From: Dyadobacter sp. 3J3
Lineage (GTDB): Bacteria > Bacteroidota > Bacteroidia > Cytophagales > Spirosomataceae
Assembly: GCF_009801115.1 (NCBI RefSeq)
Contig: NZ_VTOL01000011.1
Coordinates: forward strand, 124,001 to 188,000
Length of the DNA: 64,000 bases
Direction: 5' to 3'
The translations under genes and the position numbers were made by a program. The notes below the pieces were generated by a model. The model did no database searches and was not told where the DNA came from. It saw nothing but the letters and a program-made list of their open reading frames with translations. Positions 18,823 through 27,372 of the stretch are shown here, piece by piece. The stretch's first letter is position 1. Every line of letters starts with the position of its first letter.

Positions 18823-19647
18823 ATGAAGCCTTATCATGAACGAATAACGGACAGTAAATTTCGTGTGGCTGTTGATTTGATTGATGAGGGAGAGATCGAA
18901 AATCTTGAAAAGTATCTTGTACAAAATCCGGAAGTTGTTCATCAGCGTGTGCTGTTTGACGAGAAGGGATATTTTAGCAATCCCGGACTTTTAGAATTTA
19001 TAGCAGAAAATCCTGTTCGTCATGGAAAACTACCTCAGAATATTGTTGAAATTGCACGTGTAATTCTTGAAGCCGGGGCGAAAAAAAATCAGCAGCAAAT
19101 TGATTATACGCTTGGCCTGGTAAGTTCAGGAAAGGTAGTGAGAGAATGTAACCTACAAATTCCGCTCATTAATCTGCTTTGCAACTATGGAGCAGACCCT
19201 GATCAGGCAACATTGCCAGCCCTGGCGCATGGCGAGTTTGAGGCAACAGAAGCTTTGGTTAAGAACGGCGCAAAAATTAATCTGCCACTCGCAGCAGCAA
19301 CGGGAAGGTTAGCTGATTTTGAAAATCTGTTTATTTTGTCCAACCCAACAGAACGTCATCTTGCAGTTGCATTTGCAGCGCAACATGGAAGAGCAGAAAT
19401 TTTAAAAATTCTGCTTCAAAACGGCCTAAGGTCAGACAGGTATAATCCAAAGGGTGCGCATGACCATTCGACACCTTTACATCAGGCCGTTATTAGTGGA
19501 AATCTTGAAATTGTGAAACTACTTGTAGCCTCGGGAATGCGACTTGATTTGAAAGATAAAATCTACCACGGAACTGCGCTTGACTGGGCGGTTTATGGGA
19601 AGTTTACAGAAATTGAAAATTATCTGCGTACAGTTGAAAATATTTGA
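18823..19647 (+). CDS. Ankyrin repeat protein
   Basis: The 274-residue soluble protein contains several ankyrin-like helix pairs. The clearest is 'HDHSTPLHQAVISGNLEIVKLLVASGMRLDLKD' (about residues 220-255), preceded by degenerate copies such as 'RHLAVAFAAQHGRAEILKILLQNG' and 'ALAHGEFEATEALVKNGAKIN'. Ankyrin repeats mediate protein binding, so no enzyme activity is expected. There is no signal peptide. Its partner cannot be deduced from the neighbours. Confidence 0.85.
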   Translation: MKPYHERITDSKFRVAVDLIDEGEIENLEKYLVQNPEVVHQRVLFDEKGYFSNPGLLEFIAENPVRHGKLPQNIVEIARVILEAGAKKNQQQIDYTLGLVSSGKVVRECNLQIPLINLLCNYGADPDQATLPALAHGEFEATEALVKNGAKINLPLAAATGRLADFENLFILSNPTERHLAVAFAAQHGRAEILKILLQNGLRSDRYNPKGAHDHSTPLHQAVISGNLEIVKLLVASGMRLDLKDKIYHGTALDWAVYGKFTEIENYLRTVENI

Positions 19648-19752
19648 TGTGCCTATCCGGGTATAAACTTAACAGGGGGATCTTACCATAATAGAAACCG
19701 AAAATTCCCGGTTTTACGAAAATATATCCAAATAAACCATCAGCCTAAAAAT

Positions 19753-20613
19753 ATGAAAATCGTAAATTTTACATTTCTGTTTTTGTTACTCTGTACCCTG
19801 ACTTTCGCACAATCAGGAAAAGTTTTTGATAATTTATCGCTGCCGAGCAAGCTTTTAAAGTCGGAAAGAAAATATGCCATTTATCTTCCTCCGGATTATG
19901 CCACTTCCGAACGAAGTTATCCGGTTCTGTATTTGCTTCATGGCGCTGGTGATAATCATACGGGTTGGGTACAATTTGGCGAGGTTTTGAATATTACCGA
20001 CAAGGCAATCCGTGATGGTTTGGCAACGCCGATGATCATCGTCATGCCGGATGCAGATACCGGTAGGAGGGGATATTTCAATGATGTAAAAGGAGATTGG
20101 GCCTATGAAGATTTTTTCTTTCAGGAGCTGATGCCTGCGGTTGAAAAGAAATACAGAATTAAAACCGAAAAACGTTTCCGTGCTGTGGCCGGTTTGTCCA
20201 TGGGAGGCGGTGGGAGTTTTATGTATGCCTTGCATCATCCCGAGCTTTTTTCATCAGCTTGCCCATTGAGTGCTTACACGGGTCCGATCACGCTGGAAGA
20301 TGCGCGCAAAAATATGTTAAAAGCGAACCCGGAAATCCAGGATTCTACGATACAAAATTATTTCAACCGTCATAATGCGCTGGCTCTGATTGATAAAATG
20401 CCGGACGCACAAAAGAAAGCCGTTCGCTGGTATATCGATTGCGGCGACGATGATTTTTTGTTTGAAGGAAATAGTCTTGCACATATTGCTATGAGAAAAA
20501 AAGAAATTCCTCACGAATTCCGCATACGTGACGGCGCACATAACTGGACATACTGGCGTGACGCCCTTCCGACTGTGCTGCAATTTGTTTCGCAGGGTTT
20601 TCACCAATACTAA
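19753..20613 (+). CDS. Secreted esterase of the feruloyl esterase/esterase D family
   Basis: A signal peptide ends near 'LTFAQ' (residue 20). The 286-residue alpha/beta hydrolase shows 'YLPPDYATSERSYPVLYLLHGAGDN' around the oxyanion region, the nucleophile Ser149 in 'GLSMGGGG', and a C-terminal histidine in 'DGAHNWTYW'. This is the layout of periplasmic carbohydrate esterases (CE1-like). It probably removes acyl groups from a plant polysaccharide or small ester; the substrate is not determined. The SDR gene starts 29 bases downstream and may be co-transcribed. Confidence 0.88.
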   Translation: MKIVNFTFLFLLLCTLTFAQSGKVFDNLSLPSKLLKSERKYAIYLPPDYATSERSYPVLYLLHGAGDNHTGWVQFGEVLNITDKAIRDGLATPMIIVMPDADTGRRGYFNDVKGDWAYEDFFFQELMPAVEKKYRIKTEKRFRAVAGLSMGGGGSFMYALHHPELFSSACPLSAYTGPITLEDARKNMLKANPEIQDSTIQNYFNRHNALALIDKMPDAQKKAVRWYIDCGDDDFLFEGNSLAHIAMRKKEIPHEFRIRDGAHNWTYWRDALPTVLQFVSQGFHQY

Positions 20614-20642
20614 ACAGACAACCGTTCTGAAATAAATATTCC

Positions 20643-21428
20643 ATGAGTCATGAAATTCTGCCTGGGATCAAACAATTTGATCTGACTGGTAAAAGTGCAA
20701 TTATTACCGGAGGTTCGCGTGGATTGGGTTACGCCATGGCAGCAGGACTTGCTTCCGCCGGGGCTGATCTAATGCTTGTAAACAGAAATGGCGATGAAGG
20801 GAAAATTGCAGCTCAGCGGCTGGAATCGGACTATGGAACCAAAGTAATTTCGTACATAGCGGACATTACAATCGAGTCCGAAGCAGAAGCAATGGCGGAA
20901 GCTGCATTTAAAACTTTTGGGAAAATTGATATTCTAATCAATAGCGCCGGGATCAATATCCGCGGCGCTATTGATGAATTGTCCTATGAAGATTTTACCA
21001 AAGTAATGAATGTAAATGTCAATGGAACCTGGCTCAGTTCCCGTGCTGTGACACCTTTCATGAAAAAAAATGGAAGCGGCCGGATCATAAATCTGGCCAG
21101 TACTTTGGGCCTTATCGGTCTGGCAAACCGTACGCCTTATACTGCCAGCAAGGGAGCCGTTGTCAATATGACAAGAGCGCTGGCAATTGAGCTTGCACCT
21201 TTTAATATTATGGTCAACGCTATTTGTCCAGGCCCATTTTTGACAGCCATGAACATTCCGATTAAAGACAGCGAAGATGCGCGGAAAATTGTTTTGGGTG
21301 CCACGGCATTAGGCCGTTGGGCCGAATTGCGGGAAATCCAGGGTGCTGCTATTTTCCTGGCCAGTGAAGCTGCAAGTTATATGGTAGGTTCAATTTTAAC
21401 GGTTGATGGCGGTTGGACTGCAAAATGA
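20643..21428 (+). CDS. SDR family oxidoreductase (gluconate 5-dehydrogenase/KduD-like)
   Basis: The 261-residue classical short-chain dehydrogenase has the cofactor motif TGGSRGLG (22-29), 'NSAG' (100-103), and the catalytic triad Ser153, Tyr166 and Lys170 ('YTASK'). The C-terminal 'DGGWTAK' is typical of the KduD/gluconate 5-dehydrogenase branch, which acts on sugar acids with NAD(P). The exact substrate is unknown. It follows the esterase by 29 bases and is ended by a terminator-like hairpin at about 21556. Confidence 0.87.
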   Translation: MSHEILPGIKQFDLTGKSAIITGGSRGLGYAMAAGLASAGADLMLVNRNGDEGKIAAQRLESDYGTKVISYIADITIESEAEAMAEAAFKTFGKIDILINSAGINIRGAIDELSYEDFTKVMNVNVNGTWLSSRAVTPFMKKNGSGRIINLASTLGLIGLANRTPYTASKGAVVNMTRALAIELAPFNIMVNAICPGPFLTAMNIPIKDSEDARKIVLGATALGRWAELREIQGAAIFLASEAASYMVGSILTVDGGWTAK

Positions 21429-21884
21429 TTCGAAGCCAGAACAAAAATATTATAAACTCCTTTCTACCTCAAACGGTATTTTTTTATTTGTTAAAACTTA
21501 CCTGTTCCACAAATGGGTAATTTCAAATCATTTTATTTAGATTTTTTCCTTCTCCATGCCACAACTATTTCAAATGTGGCGTATTCTTTTTTGTAAAGCG
21601 CTCAACACGATTATTTGATTTTTTCTTAATCAGGCATAATTATTTTATTCTATCAAATTCTAACAAGGGATCATAATGAATATTTTATGGATATGGTATT
21701 CGTTTTATTCTTATTTTATTTGGCACAAGGTTGATTTTGCCAAATTTTGAGGTTTTCATTTGTCAGTGAAGGTTTAAAAGATTTGTGTGAATAGTATAGT
21801 AAATTGACATGCTTGCTTAAGAGTTTATTGTGCTTTTTATTAATAAATAGTACCCCATTTGTTGTTGCATATTTAATAATCGTT
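21429..21884. other. Intergenic stretch before cmoA with a second hairpin
   Basis: About 450 bases without a convincing gene. It holds a terminator (listed separately) and a perfect 8-bp hairpin, ATTTGGCA (21718-21725) with TGCCAAAT (21738-21745), about 140 bases before cmoA. Upstream in-frame codons at 21804 onward encode a non-conserved hydrophobic stretch, not part of CmoA. Confidence 0.5.
21554..21593 (+). terminator. Probable terminator after the SDR gene
   Basis: ATGCCACA pairs with TGTGGCGT (one G-U pair) around an 11-base loop, and a T-rich run (ATTCTTTTTT) follows. It lies about 130 bases after the stop codon. Confidence 0.6.
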
Positions 21885-22622
21885 ATGGAAAATTTGGAAA
21901 GAGACAATGTCTTTCGGGAAGAGATTTCCGAAGCTTCCGACTTTAAGTTTGGGAGTAAAGTGGTGAAAGTTTTTGATGATATGGTGAACCGATCGGTGCC
22001 ACATTATGGAGAAATTCAAAGAATGGTCGCCGAATTGGCTGCGGATCATGCGCAAAAAGGAAGTTTAGTTTATGATCTGGGCTGTTCTACCGGTACCACC
22101 ATGATTGGATTGAATGCGCTGGTTCCTGAGGATATTTCTTTCGTAGGTATTGATGAGTCTGATGAAATGCTGGTAAAATGTGATGCCAAATTGCGCGAAT
22201 CAGAATTTTCCCGTTCGTACGAATTACGTGCTGCTGATCTTCACGGCGATCTTAACATTGATAATGCTTCCGTAGTTATACTTTGTCTCACGTTACAATT
22301 CCTCCGTCCGATACATCGGAAAAAATGTCTGGAAAATATTTATAACGGTTTAAATCCCGGCGGAACTTTAATTCTGGTAGAAAAAATTTTAGCAGAGGAC
22401 AGTCTATTTAATCGTGATTTTATCAAGTACTATTATGATTATAAACGGCGCAACAGTTACAGCGACCTTGAAATTTCACAAAAAAGAGAAGCGCTGGAAA
22501 ATGTTTTAATTCCCTATAAACTTTCAGAAAATACGTTTTTGCTTGAAGAAGTGGGGTTTGCGCACTGCGAAACTTTTTTTAAATGGTACAATTTTGCCGG
22601 AATCATAGCTCATAAAAAATGA
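21885..22622 (+). CDS. cmoA: Carboxy-S-adenosyl-L-methionine synthase
   Basis: The 245-residue protein matches E. coli CmoA along its length. Both have 'VFDDMVNRSVPHYGEIQRMV'-type N-termini and the SAM motif 'YDLGCSTGTT'. The match continues through 'LTLQFL', 'IYNGLNPGGTLIL' and the 'YSDLEISQKR' segment. Arg201 here aligns with Arg199 of E. coli CmoA, which binds the carboxylate of carboxy-SAM. CmoA makes carboxy-SAM from SAM and prephenate. Start MENLERDNVF at 21885 was chosen because upstream in-frame codons encode a non-conserved hydrophobic stretch. No cmoB is next to it; instead a membrane methyltransferase-like gene overlaps it by 4 bases (ATGA), so the usual tRNA role is not guaranteed. 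Confidence 0.88.
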   Translation: MENLERDNVFREEISEASDFKFGSKVVKVFDDMVNRSVPHYGEIQRMVAELAADHAQKGSLVYDLGCSTGTTMIGLNALVPEDISFVGIDESDEMLVKCDAKLRESEFSRSYELRAADLHGDLNIDNASVVILCLTLQFLRPIHRKKCLENIYNGLNPGGTLILVEKILAEDSLFNRDFIKYYYDYKRRNSYSDLEISQKREALENVLIPYKLSENTFLLEEVGFAHCETFFKWYNFAGIIAHKK

Positions 22623-23347
22623 TCACAATAGGAAATTTCTTTTTCAGGTTTAGAAACGTTTTGTTTATTTTCCTTTATCTGCTGCTGTTTTTACCTTCGC
22701 CGGATATTTTTACCAAAGCGCGGTTTGGAGAGAATTATCATATCTGGCCAATAGCGATTGGTTTACTGGTAACAATTTTGGGAGAAGCAATCCGTGGTGC
22801 AACTATCGGGTTGGCCTACATTATTCGTGGAGGCAAGGATAAAAAAGTACATGCTGAGAATTTGGTTACTGAGGGGATTTTCAAACATTGCCGGAATCCG
22901 CTTTATGTCGGAAATATCCTGATGTTGCTTGGCGTAGGCATTCTTTCCAATTCATGGATTTATCTGGGTATCGTATTTCCTATTTTCCTTTTTATTTATC
23001 AATCTATTGTCATGGCGGAGGAAAATTTTCTCCAAAATAAATTTGGCTTTGAATTTGTAAATTATTGCCGTCGTGTAAACCGTTGGGTTATTAATCTCGA
23101 TGGCATTGAATCCACATTTTCTGAAATGAAATTCAATTACAAAAGATGGATTTTAAAGGAATATAATACCTTATTCATCTGGCTTGCAGGTATTGCGGCT
23201 ATCATATTGTTTGAATATGAACATCTGGTTCCTGATCCGGATATTCGAATAGGTATTTTTCTGTCGATTTTTGTTGCGCTTGGGATTGTCTATTGTTATG
23301 TACGATATTTGAAAAAATCCGGCAAAATGACGGATAGAATTGGTTAG
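22619..23347 (+). CDS. Isoprenylcysteine carboxyl methyltransferase/PEMT-like membrane protein
   Basis: This 242-residue protein has about five membrane helices and the ICMT/PEMT signature around 'VTEGIFKHCRNPLYVGNILMLLGVGI', where the 'RNPLYVG' segment and the later 'EENFLQNKFGFEFVNYCRRV' segment form the SAM-binding catalytic region of the family. Such enzymes methylate lipids, prenylated compounds or small amphiphiles inside the membrane. The start codon overlaps the cmoA stop (ATGA), so translation of the two is coupled. This makes a functional link to carboxy-SAM or to a shared substrate plausible but unproven. The C-terminus 'FEYEHLVPDPDIRIGI...' is an extra membrane region. Confidence 0.82.
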   Translation: MITIGNFFFRFRNVLFIFLYLLLFLPSPDIFTKARFGENYHIWPIAIGLLVTILGEAIRGATIGLAYIIRGGKDKKVHAENLVTEGIFKHCRNPLYVGNILMLLGVGILSNSWIYLGIVFPIFLFIYQSIVMAEENFLQNKFGFEFVNYCRRVNRWVINLDGIESTFSEMKFNYKRWILKEYNTLFIWLAGIAAIILFEYEHLVPDPDIRIGIFLSIFVALGIVYCYVRYLKKSGKMTDRIG

Positions 23348-23425
23348 AAAACGGAAGTCGTTAAAAAGATATTCCGGTAGGACTTAAAAGTCTCGTAGCC
23401 AAATCCAACGGCAGAGCCGTTTCCT

Positions 23426-23561
23426 GTTTATAGAAAGATCGCTTTTGGGTATAAATCCCAGCTCCATCGGAGCTTCCTGAAATTATCCAGGAAGCTCCGA
23501 TGGAGCTGGGAGAATTGCATTTCAGATTGTTTTGCTGTAAACAGGAAGCTCCGATGGAGCT
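23426..23561. repeat. Nested inverted repeat cluster (REP-like)
   Basis: A perfect 24-bp inverted repeat pairs 23456-23479 with 23488-23511 around an 8-base spacer; its core is CAGCTCCATCGGAGC and its mirror. A third copy of the arm (20 bases identical) lies at 23542-23561. An outer pair, TTCCTGTTTA near 23431 and TAAACAGGAA near 23537, encloses the whole. The element separates the methyltransferase-like gene from the response regulator gene and could act as a terminator. Palindromic intergenic elements of this kind are usually dispersed genome-wide. Confidence 0.85.
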
Positions 23562-23664
23562 TTGGAAATCATCAATTTTTATTTAAATAGACTTTAAGAG
23601 GCAATTCTCAGGTCATTTTTAGCTACTCAATTCATCAAATAAATCATTTATTCCAAAAACGGGT

Positions 23665-23672
23665 TATTTTTG
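23665..23672 (+). promoter_or_regulatory. Candidate -7 box of the two-component operon
   Basis: TATTTTTG fits the Bacteroidota TAnnTTTG -7 element and lies 31 bases before the response regulator start codon. No clear -33 TTG is seen at 17-23 bases upstream, so the assignment is tentative. Confidence 0.4.
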
Positions 23673-23703
23673 CCATAATCACCTAACAAAAAGCAAAACA
23701 CAT

Positions 23704-24402
23704 ATGAAGCTTTTGCTCATAGAAGATGAACCCAGCGTAATATCACTCATTCAAAGAAGTTTATCTGCGGCAGGTCATGAAATTACGGTTGCAATGGATG
23801 GGAAGTCGGGGTTGGAAATGGCTCATAAACACCAGTTCGATCTGATAATTCTGGATTTGATGTTGCCTGTAATGAATGGGATGGAAGTTTGCAGAAATAT
23901 CAGAAATTCAAATTCTTCAACGCCCGTCCTGATGTTGACAGCACTGGGCACTACGGAGAATATAGTTTCAGGACTGGACGCCGGTGCAGACGATTACATG
24001 ACAAAACCCTTCAAACTGGCAGAACTTGAAGCACGGATCCGTACCTTAACCAGACGCACAAAAGAGCCTGAAAAGGAATCGAGCACCGATTTGCTGAGAA
24101 TGGGCGATTTGATTTTGGATAAAATTACCAAAACAGTAACCCGCAATAATCAACCCATTACAGTGACGGCAACAGAATTCCGTTTGCTGGAATTTCTTCT
24201 TTCCAATCCAAACAAGGTTCTCAACCGTATGGAAATTCTGGAAAATGTGTGGGACATTAATTTTAACCTCGGTACAAATGTTGTAGATGTTTACATCAAC
24301 TATCTGCGCAAAAAGATAGATAAAAATAGTTCCGTTAAATTGATTCATACTGTTTTCGGAATGGGATATGTGATGCGACAGACTTATGAAGATCCAAAAT
24401 AA
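23704..24402 (+). CDS. OmpR-family response regulator
   Basis: The 232-residue regulator has an N-terminal receiver domain with the acidic pair 'EDE' (7-9), phospho-acceptor Asp51 in 'LDLMLPVMNG', and Lys101 in 'MTKPF'. A C-terminal winged-helix DNA-binding domain runs from about 130 to 230 ('TATEFRLLEFLLSNPNKVLNRMEILENVW', 'YLRKKID', 'GMGYV'). Its last 17 bases overlap the histidine kinase gene, so both are translated from one message. The target genes are unknown. Confidence 0.95.
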   Translation: MKLLLIEDEPSVISLIQRSLSAAGHEITVAMDGKSGLEMAHKHQFDLIILDLMLPVMNGMEVCRNIRNSNSSTPVLMLTALGTTENIVSGLDAGADDYMTKPFKLAELEARIRTLTRRTKEPEKESSTDLLRMGDLILDKITKTVTRNNQPITVTATEFRLLEFLLSNPNKVLNRMEILENVWDINFNLGTNVVDVYINYLRKKIDKNSSVKLIHTVFGMGYVMRQTYEDPK

Positions 24403-25753
24403 AATTGTACTTATTTTTACAATACTGACGGCCGGAATCATTTTTTCGCTCAGTATTTTCCTGTACATTTTTACGTCGGACAGTATAGCGGCAAGTTTCT
24501 ATCACCGGCTTGAAGTGCGGGCAAAACTCGTAGGACATGCAGCGCTTCAAAAAGATAAATCGCAGACATCCATTTATTACGATATCAAAGAAAAACACCT
24601 TGGCGATCTCCCTTATGAACAACATCACATTATTTGGAAAAATGATTTAAAAAAGGCAGATAGTTTAAAGAAGAAACTACCCATGCCGCAGACGTTTTAT
24701 GATGAAATAATAAGGAAACAACCTGCGCGATTTTTTGAAAATGATACTTCCTACGTTGGGATGAATATTACGCAGTCGGGAGAAAATATCATAGTCCTTT
24801 CTTCTGCTGTTGATCTTTATGGCTTGGAGGAAATGGAAAACCTTAAAAATCTTCTCACCACAGGTTTTCTGATTTCACTTTTATTTGTCTTCACGTTTGG
24901 GAAATTATTTTCCGTTCAGATTTTTAGTCCAATCCGGCGAATCATTCGGAATGTCAAGGGGATAAGTGCACATAATCTTAACCAGCGTTTGGCAGTGGAT
25001 TCCAATAAAGACGAGATTTCAGATCTTGCTGCCACATTCAATGACATGCTGGACAGACTGGAAATTACTTTTGATATCCAGAATAATTTTGTGAGCAATG
25101 CCTCTCATGAATTTAGAACGCCACTAACAATTATCAGCGGCGAATCCCAACTTAATCTTTCTGATTCAGCTATTTCTGAAACTGTTAAAGAATCGTTTCG
25201 AACAATTTTTCGTGAATCCGAAAAGATGGAACATCTGACAAACAGTATGTTAAGTTTGGCTCAGACAGGTTTTGATGGTAAAAAGGAAAAATGGGAAGCG
25301 ATCCGTATTGACGAACTAATGTTTTCTGTAAAAGAAACTTCGGACAAAATTATGCCGGGGAACAGTGTGGAAATTAATTTCGACGAGCTTCCTGAAAATG
25401 AACAAAAGCTCATTATTAATGGTAACGAAACGTTACTAAAAGCTGCGTTTTCTAATATTGTACTAAACAGCTGCAAATATTCAGACAACAAACCAGTACT
25501 GATCAAGATCAGAGCGGATGAAAAATACGTCATTGTTGAAATAACAGATCAGGGAATTGGGATACCTGACAGAGAAATGAGCCAGATTTTTGTTCCCTTT
25601 TTCCGCGCCTCTAATACTGGAAAATACAAGGGTTACGGCATAGGGCTGCCTTTGGCAAATAATATTATCAAACTGCATCAGGGTAACATTGTAGTAGAAA
25701 GTGAGGTGGGTGTTGGTACACGTTTTAGTATTTATCTGCCCACCGAAGTTTAG
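24386..25753 (+). CDS. Sensor histidine kinase
   Basis: The 455-residue kinase has a first membrane helix at about 8-30, a periplasmic loop of about 120 residues, a second helix at about 158-175, and a HAMP linker. The dimerisation domain carries the phospho-acceptor His241 in 'SNASHEFRTPLTI'. The ATPase domain shows the N box 'NIVLNSCKYS', G1 'DQGIGIP', F box 'FVPFFRA' and G2 'GYGIGLPL'. It is the partner of the overlapping response regulator. The loop sequence does not reveal the signal. Confidence 0.95.
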   Translation: MKIQNKIVLIFTILTAGIIFSLSIFLYIFTSDSIAASFYHRLEVRAKLVGHAALQKDKSQTSIYYDIKEKHLGDLPYEQHHIIWKNDLKKADSLKKKLPMPQTFYDEIIRKQPARFFENDTSYVGMNITQSGENIIVLSSAVDLYGLEEMENLKNLLTTGFLISLLFVFTFGKLFSVQIFSPIRRIIRNVKGISAHNLNQRLAVDSNKDEISDLAATFNDMLDRLEITFDIQNNFVSNASHEFRTPLTIISGESQLNLSDSAISETVKESFRTIFRESEKMEHLTNSMLSLAQTGFDGKKEKWEAIRIDELMFSVKETSDKIMPGNSVEINFDELPENEQKLIINGNETLLKAAFSNIVLNSCKYSDNKPVLIKIRADEKYVIVEITDQGIGIPDREMSQIFVPFFRASNTGKYKGYGIGLPLANNIIKLHQGNIVVESEVGVGTRFSIYLPTEV

Positions 25754-25904
25754 ATCTTCTTATCCCATTTTAATATTCTTATAAGATTTTAATAATTCCC
25801 TCATCGGATTATAATCTCGTTTTTAACTGGTGCTAATCCGCCGGCTGTAACATTGTAACATCAAATTATTGATCAAATACATTGTGTTACAAAACGATAG
25901 GATT

Positions 25905-26366
25905 ATGAAAACGATAATAATAGTGAGTGATTTCAGTGTGGAATCTTTTCAGGTTGCAGAAAAAATTGTAAGCAATTCCGCAGAACCCATAAGAATTCTT
26001 TTTACCCACTTGTTTCATGTTGCCGACGATATTCAGGATCTGCTTTTTTCAAATTATCGTAAAAAAGAGCATGAATTTGTTTCTCAGTCTTTTCAGCAGG
26101 ATTGCGAAACGCTGAAATGTAATTTTCCGGATATTCTTAAAAGTATTAGGGTAGAATTTTTTTACGGCAGCAGGCTGGCCCTTTTTAAGAATTTCCTTGA
26201 TTACAACCAGGCGGATTTTATCGCATTCTCTGAAAGTTATGGCATTCCAAAATTAGGAAAAAGCAGTATCGACGCTATGCCAGTAATTCGTAAATCCGGT
26301 ATTCCACTTATCAATACGGACGAAATTAATATACAGATTTTTTCTGACATTGAAAATGCCCGATAA
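25905..26366 (+). CDS. Hypothetical protein, weakly UspA-like (153 aa)
   Basis: ATG 25905 (MKTIIIVSDFSVESFQ) was chosen over an in-frame codon at 25869, because it begins directly with a strand-helix unit and has an AGGAT sequence just upstream. The pattern 'IIIVSDFS..SFQVAEKIV' followed by 'ADFIAFSESYGIPKLGKSSID' and 'IRKSGIPLIN' recalls universal stress proteins, but the ATP-binding GxxG-G(S/T) motif is missing, so a UspA role is doubtful. It lies 38 bases before the bestrophin gene, suggesting co-transcription. Confidence 0.6.
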   Translation: MKTIIIVSDFSVESFQVAEKIVSNSAEPIRILFTHLFHVADDIQDLLFSNYRKKEHEFVSQSFQQDCETLKCNFPDILKSIRVEFFYGSRLALFKNFLDYNQADFIAFSESYGIPKLGKSSIDAMPVIRKSGIPLINTDEINIQIFSDIENAR

Positions 26367-26406
26367 TCAATTGGTTAGCACATTGTAAAATATTAATTCC
26401 AAAAAT

Positions 26407-27315
26407 ATGCTGCTTAAAAGAAACATTCCGATTCACTACATATTCGGGAAAATAAAATATGAAATCCTGTTTGTGACTCTTTATGGTCTTACCATTGAAG
26501 TCATTTATCAAAATTTCCATATTACGAACATTAGTATTCCCATGACAGTGCCGTCGGTTTTGGGTACAATTATTTCGCTCTTGCTGGCCTTTCGTTCCAA
26601 TCAGGCTTATGATAGATGGTGGGAGGCCCGTATAATCTGGGGGGCCATAGTGAACGACTCCCGGACACTTGCACGCCAGGTACTTTCCCTGATCAACGAT
26701 CCCTATCAGCCAGAAAATATTGATGCTTTCAAACATCGTTTTATTGAAAGACAAATAGCTTGGTGTTATGCGCTTGGAAACGGATTACGTAAAGATGATC
26801 CAATGCCTATTGTCCGGGAATTTGTTTCAATGGAAGAGGCAGAATATCTGGATGGATATGACAACAAACACGTAGGATTGATGCAATTACATGCCCGGGA
26901 TCTGAATAATGCGTTGAATCAGGGATGGGTGAATCCATATCAGCAAATTCAGATTGACAGCACAATTACACGATTGTGTGATGCGATGGGTAAATGTGAA
27001 CGTATTAAAAACACCGTTTTTCCGGCTACATATAGTTTGTACATACACATTGCATTGCATTTTTTCATTATCCTGCTCCCTTTCGGAATGGTTGATTTAT
27101 TCGGATTTTTGATGGTACCAGTATTGATCGTTGTAACTGCTTGTTTCTTTTTGATTGAAAAAATGGCGATTCATTTACAGGATCCTTTTGAAAATAAACC
27201 AACGGATACGCCAATGCTGACAATTTCAAGAAATATTGAGCGAGACCTGAAACAAATGATGCACGACAAGCACGTTCCACTTGCTTATGCACCTGAAAAA
27301 TTTTATATTTTGTAG
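26407..27315 (+). CDS. Bestrophin family ion channel
   Basis: The 302-residue membrane protein matches prokaryotic bestrophins (UPF0187): N-terminal helix region, then the signature 'PSVLGTIISLLLAFRSNQAYDRWWEARIIWGAIVNDSRTLARQV'. A later hydrophobic pair follows ('LYIHIALHFFIILLPFGMVDLFGFLMVPVLIVVTACFFLIEKMA'), then 'IHLQDPFENKPTDTPM', the acidic conserved loop. Bacterial homologues form pentameric anion or cation channels. A strong terminator follows 25 bases after the stop. Confidence 0.9.
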   Translation: MLLKRNIPIHYIFGKIKYEILFVTLYGLTIEVIYQNFHITNISIPMTVPSVLGTIISLLLAFRSNQAYDRWWEARIIWGAIVNDSRTLARQVLSLINDPYQPENIDAFKHRFIERQIAWCYALGNGLRKDDPMPIVREFVSMEEAEYLDGYDNKHVGLMQLHARDLNNALNQGWVNPYQQIQIDSTITRLCDAMGKCERIKNTVFPATYSLYIHIALHFFIILLPFGMVDLFGFLMVPVLIVVTACFFLIEKMAIHLQDPFENKPTDTPMLTISRNIERDLKQMMHDKHVPLAYAPEKFYIL

Positions 27316-27339
27316 TGATGTAAAGTGGTTTTGTAATTA

Positions 27340-27368
27340 AAAAGTGAGCTTTTAGCTCACTTTTTTTA
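27340..27368. terminator. Bidirectional rho-independent terminator
   Basis: AAAGTGAGCT and AGCTCACTTT form a perfect 10-bp stem with a TTT loop. There is a T run on the plus side and an A run (T on the minus strand) on the other, so it can end both the bestrophin transcript and the convergent phosphatase transcript. Confidence 0.9.
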
Positions 27369-27372
27369 TGTT

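Noticed and set aside
21804-21884. N-terminal hydrophobic leader on CmoA
   Set aside because: The upstream in-frame codons are AT-rich and hydrophobic with no counterpart in CmoA, which is cytoplasmic; ATG 21885 fits the family start.
25905-26366. Universal stress protein UspA
   Set aside because: The overall pattern is similar but the ATP-binding glycine motif is missing, so the family assignment was not made.
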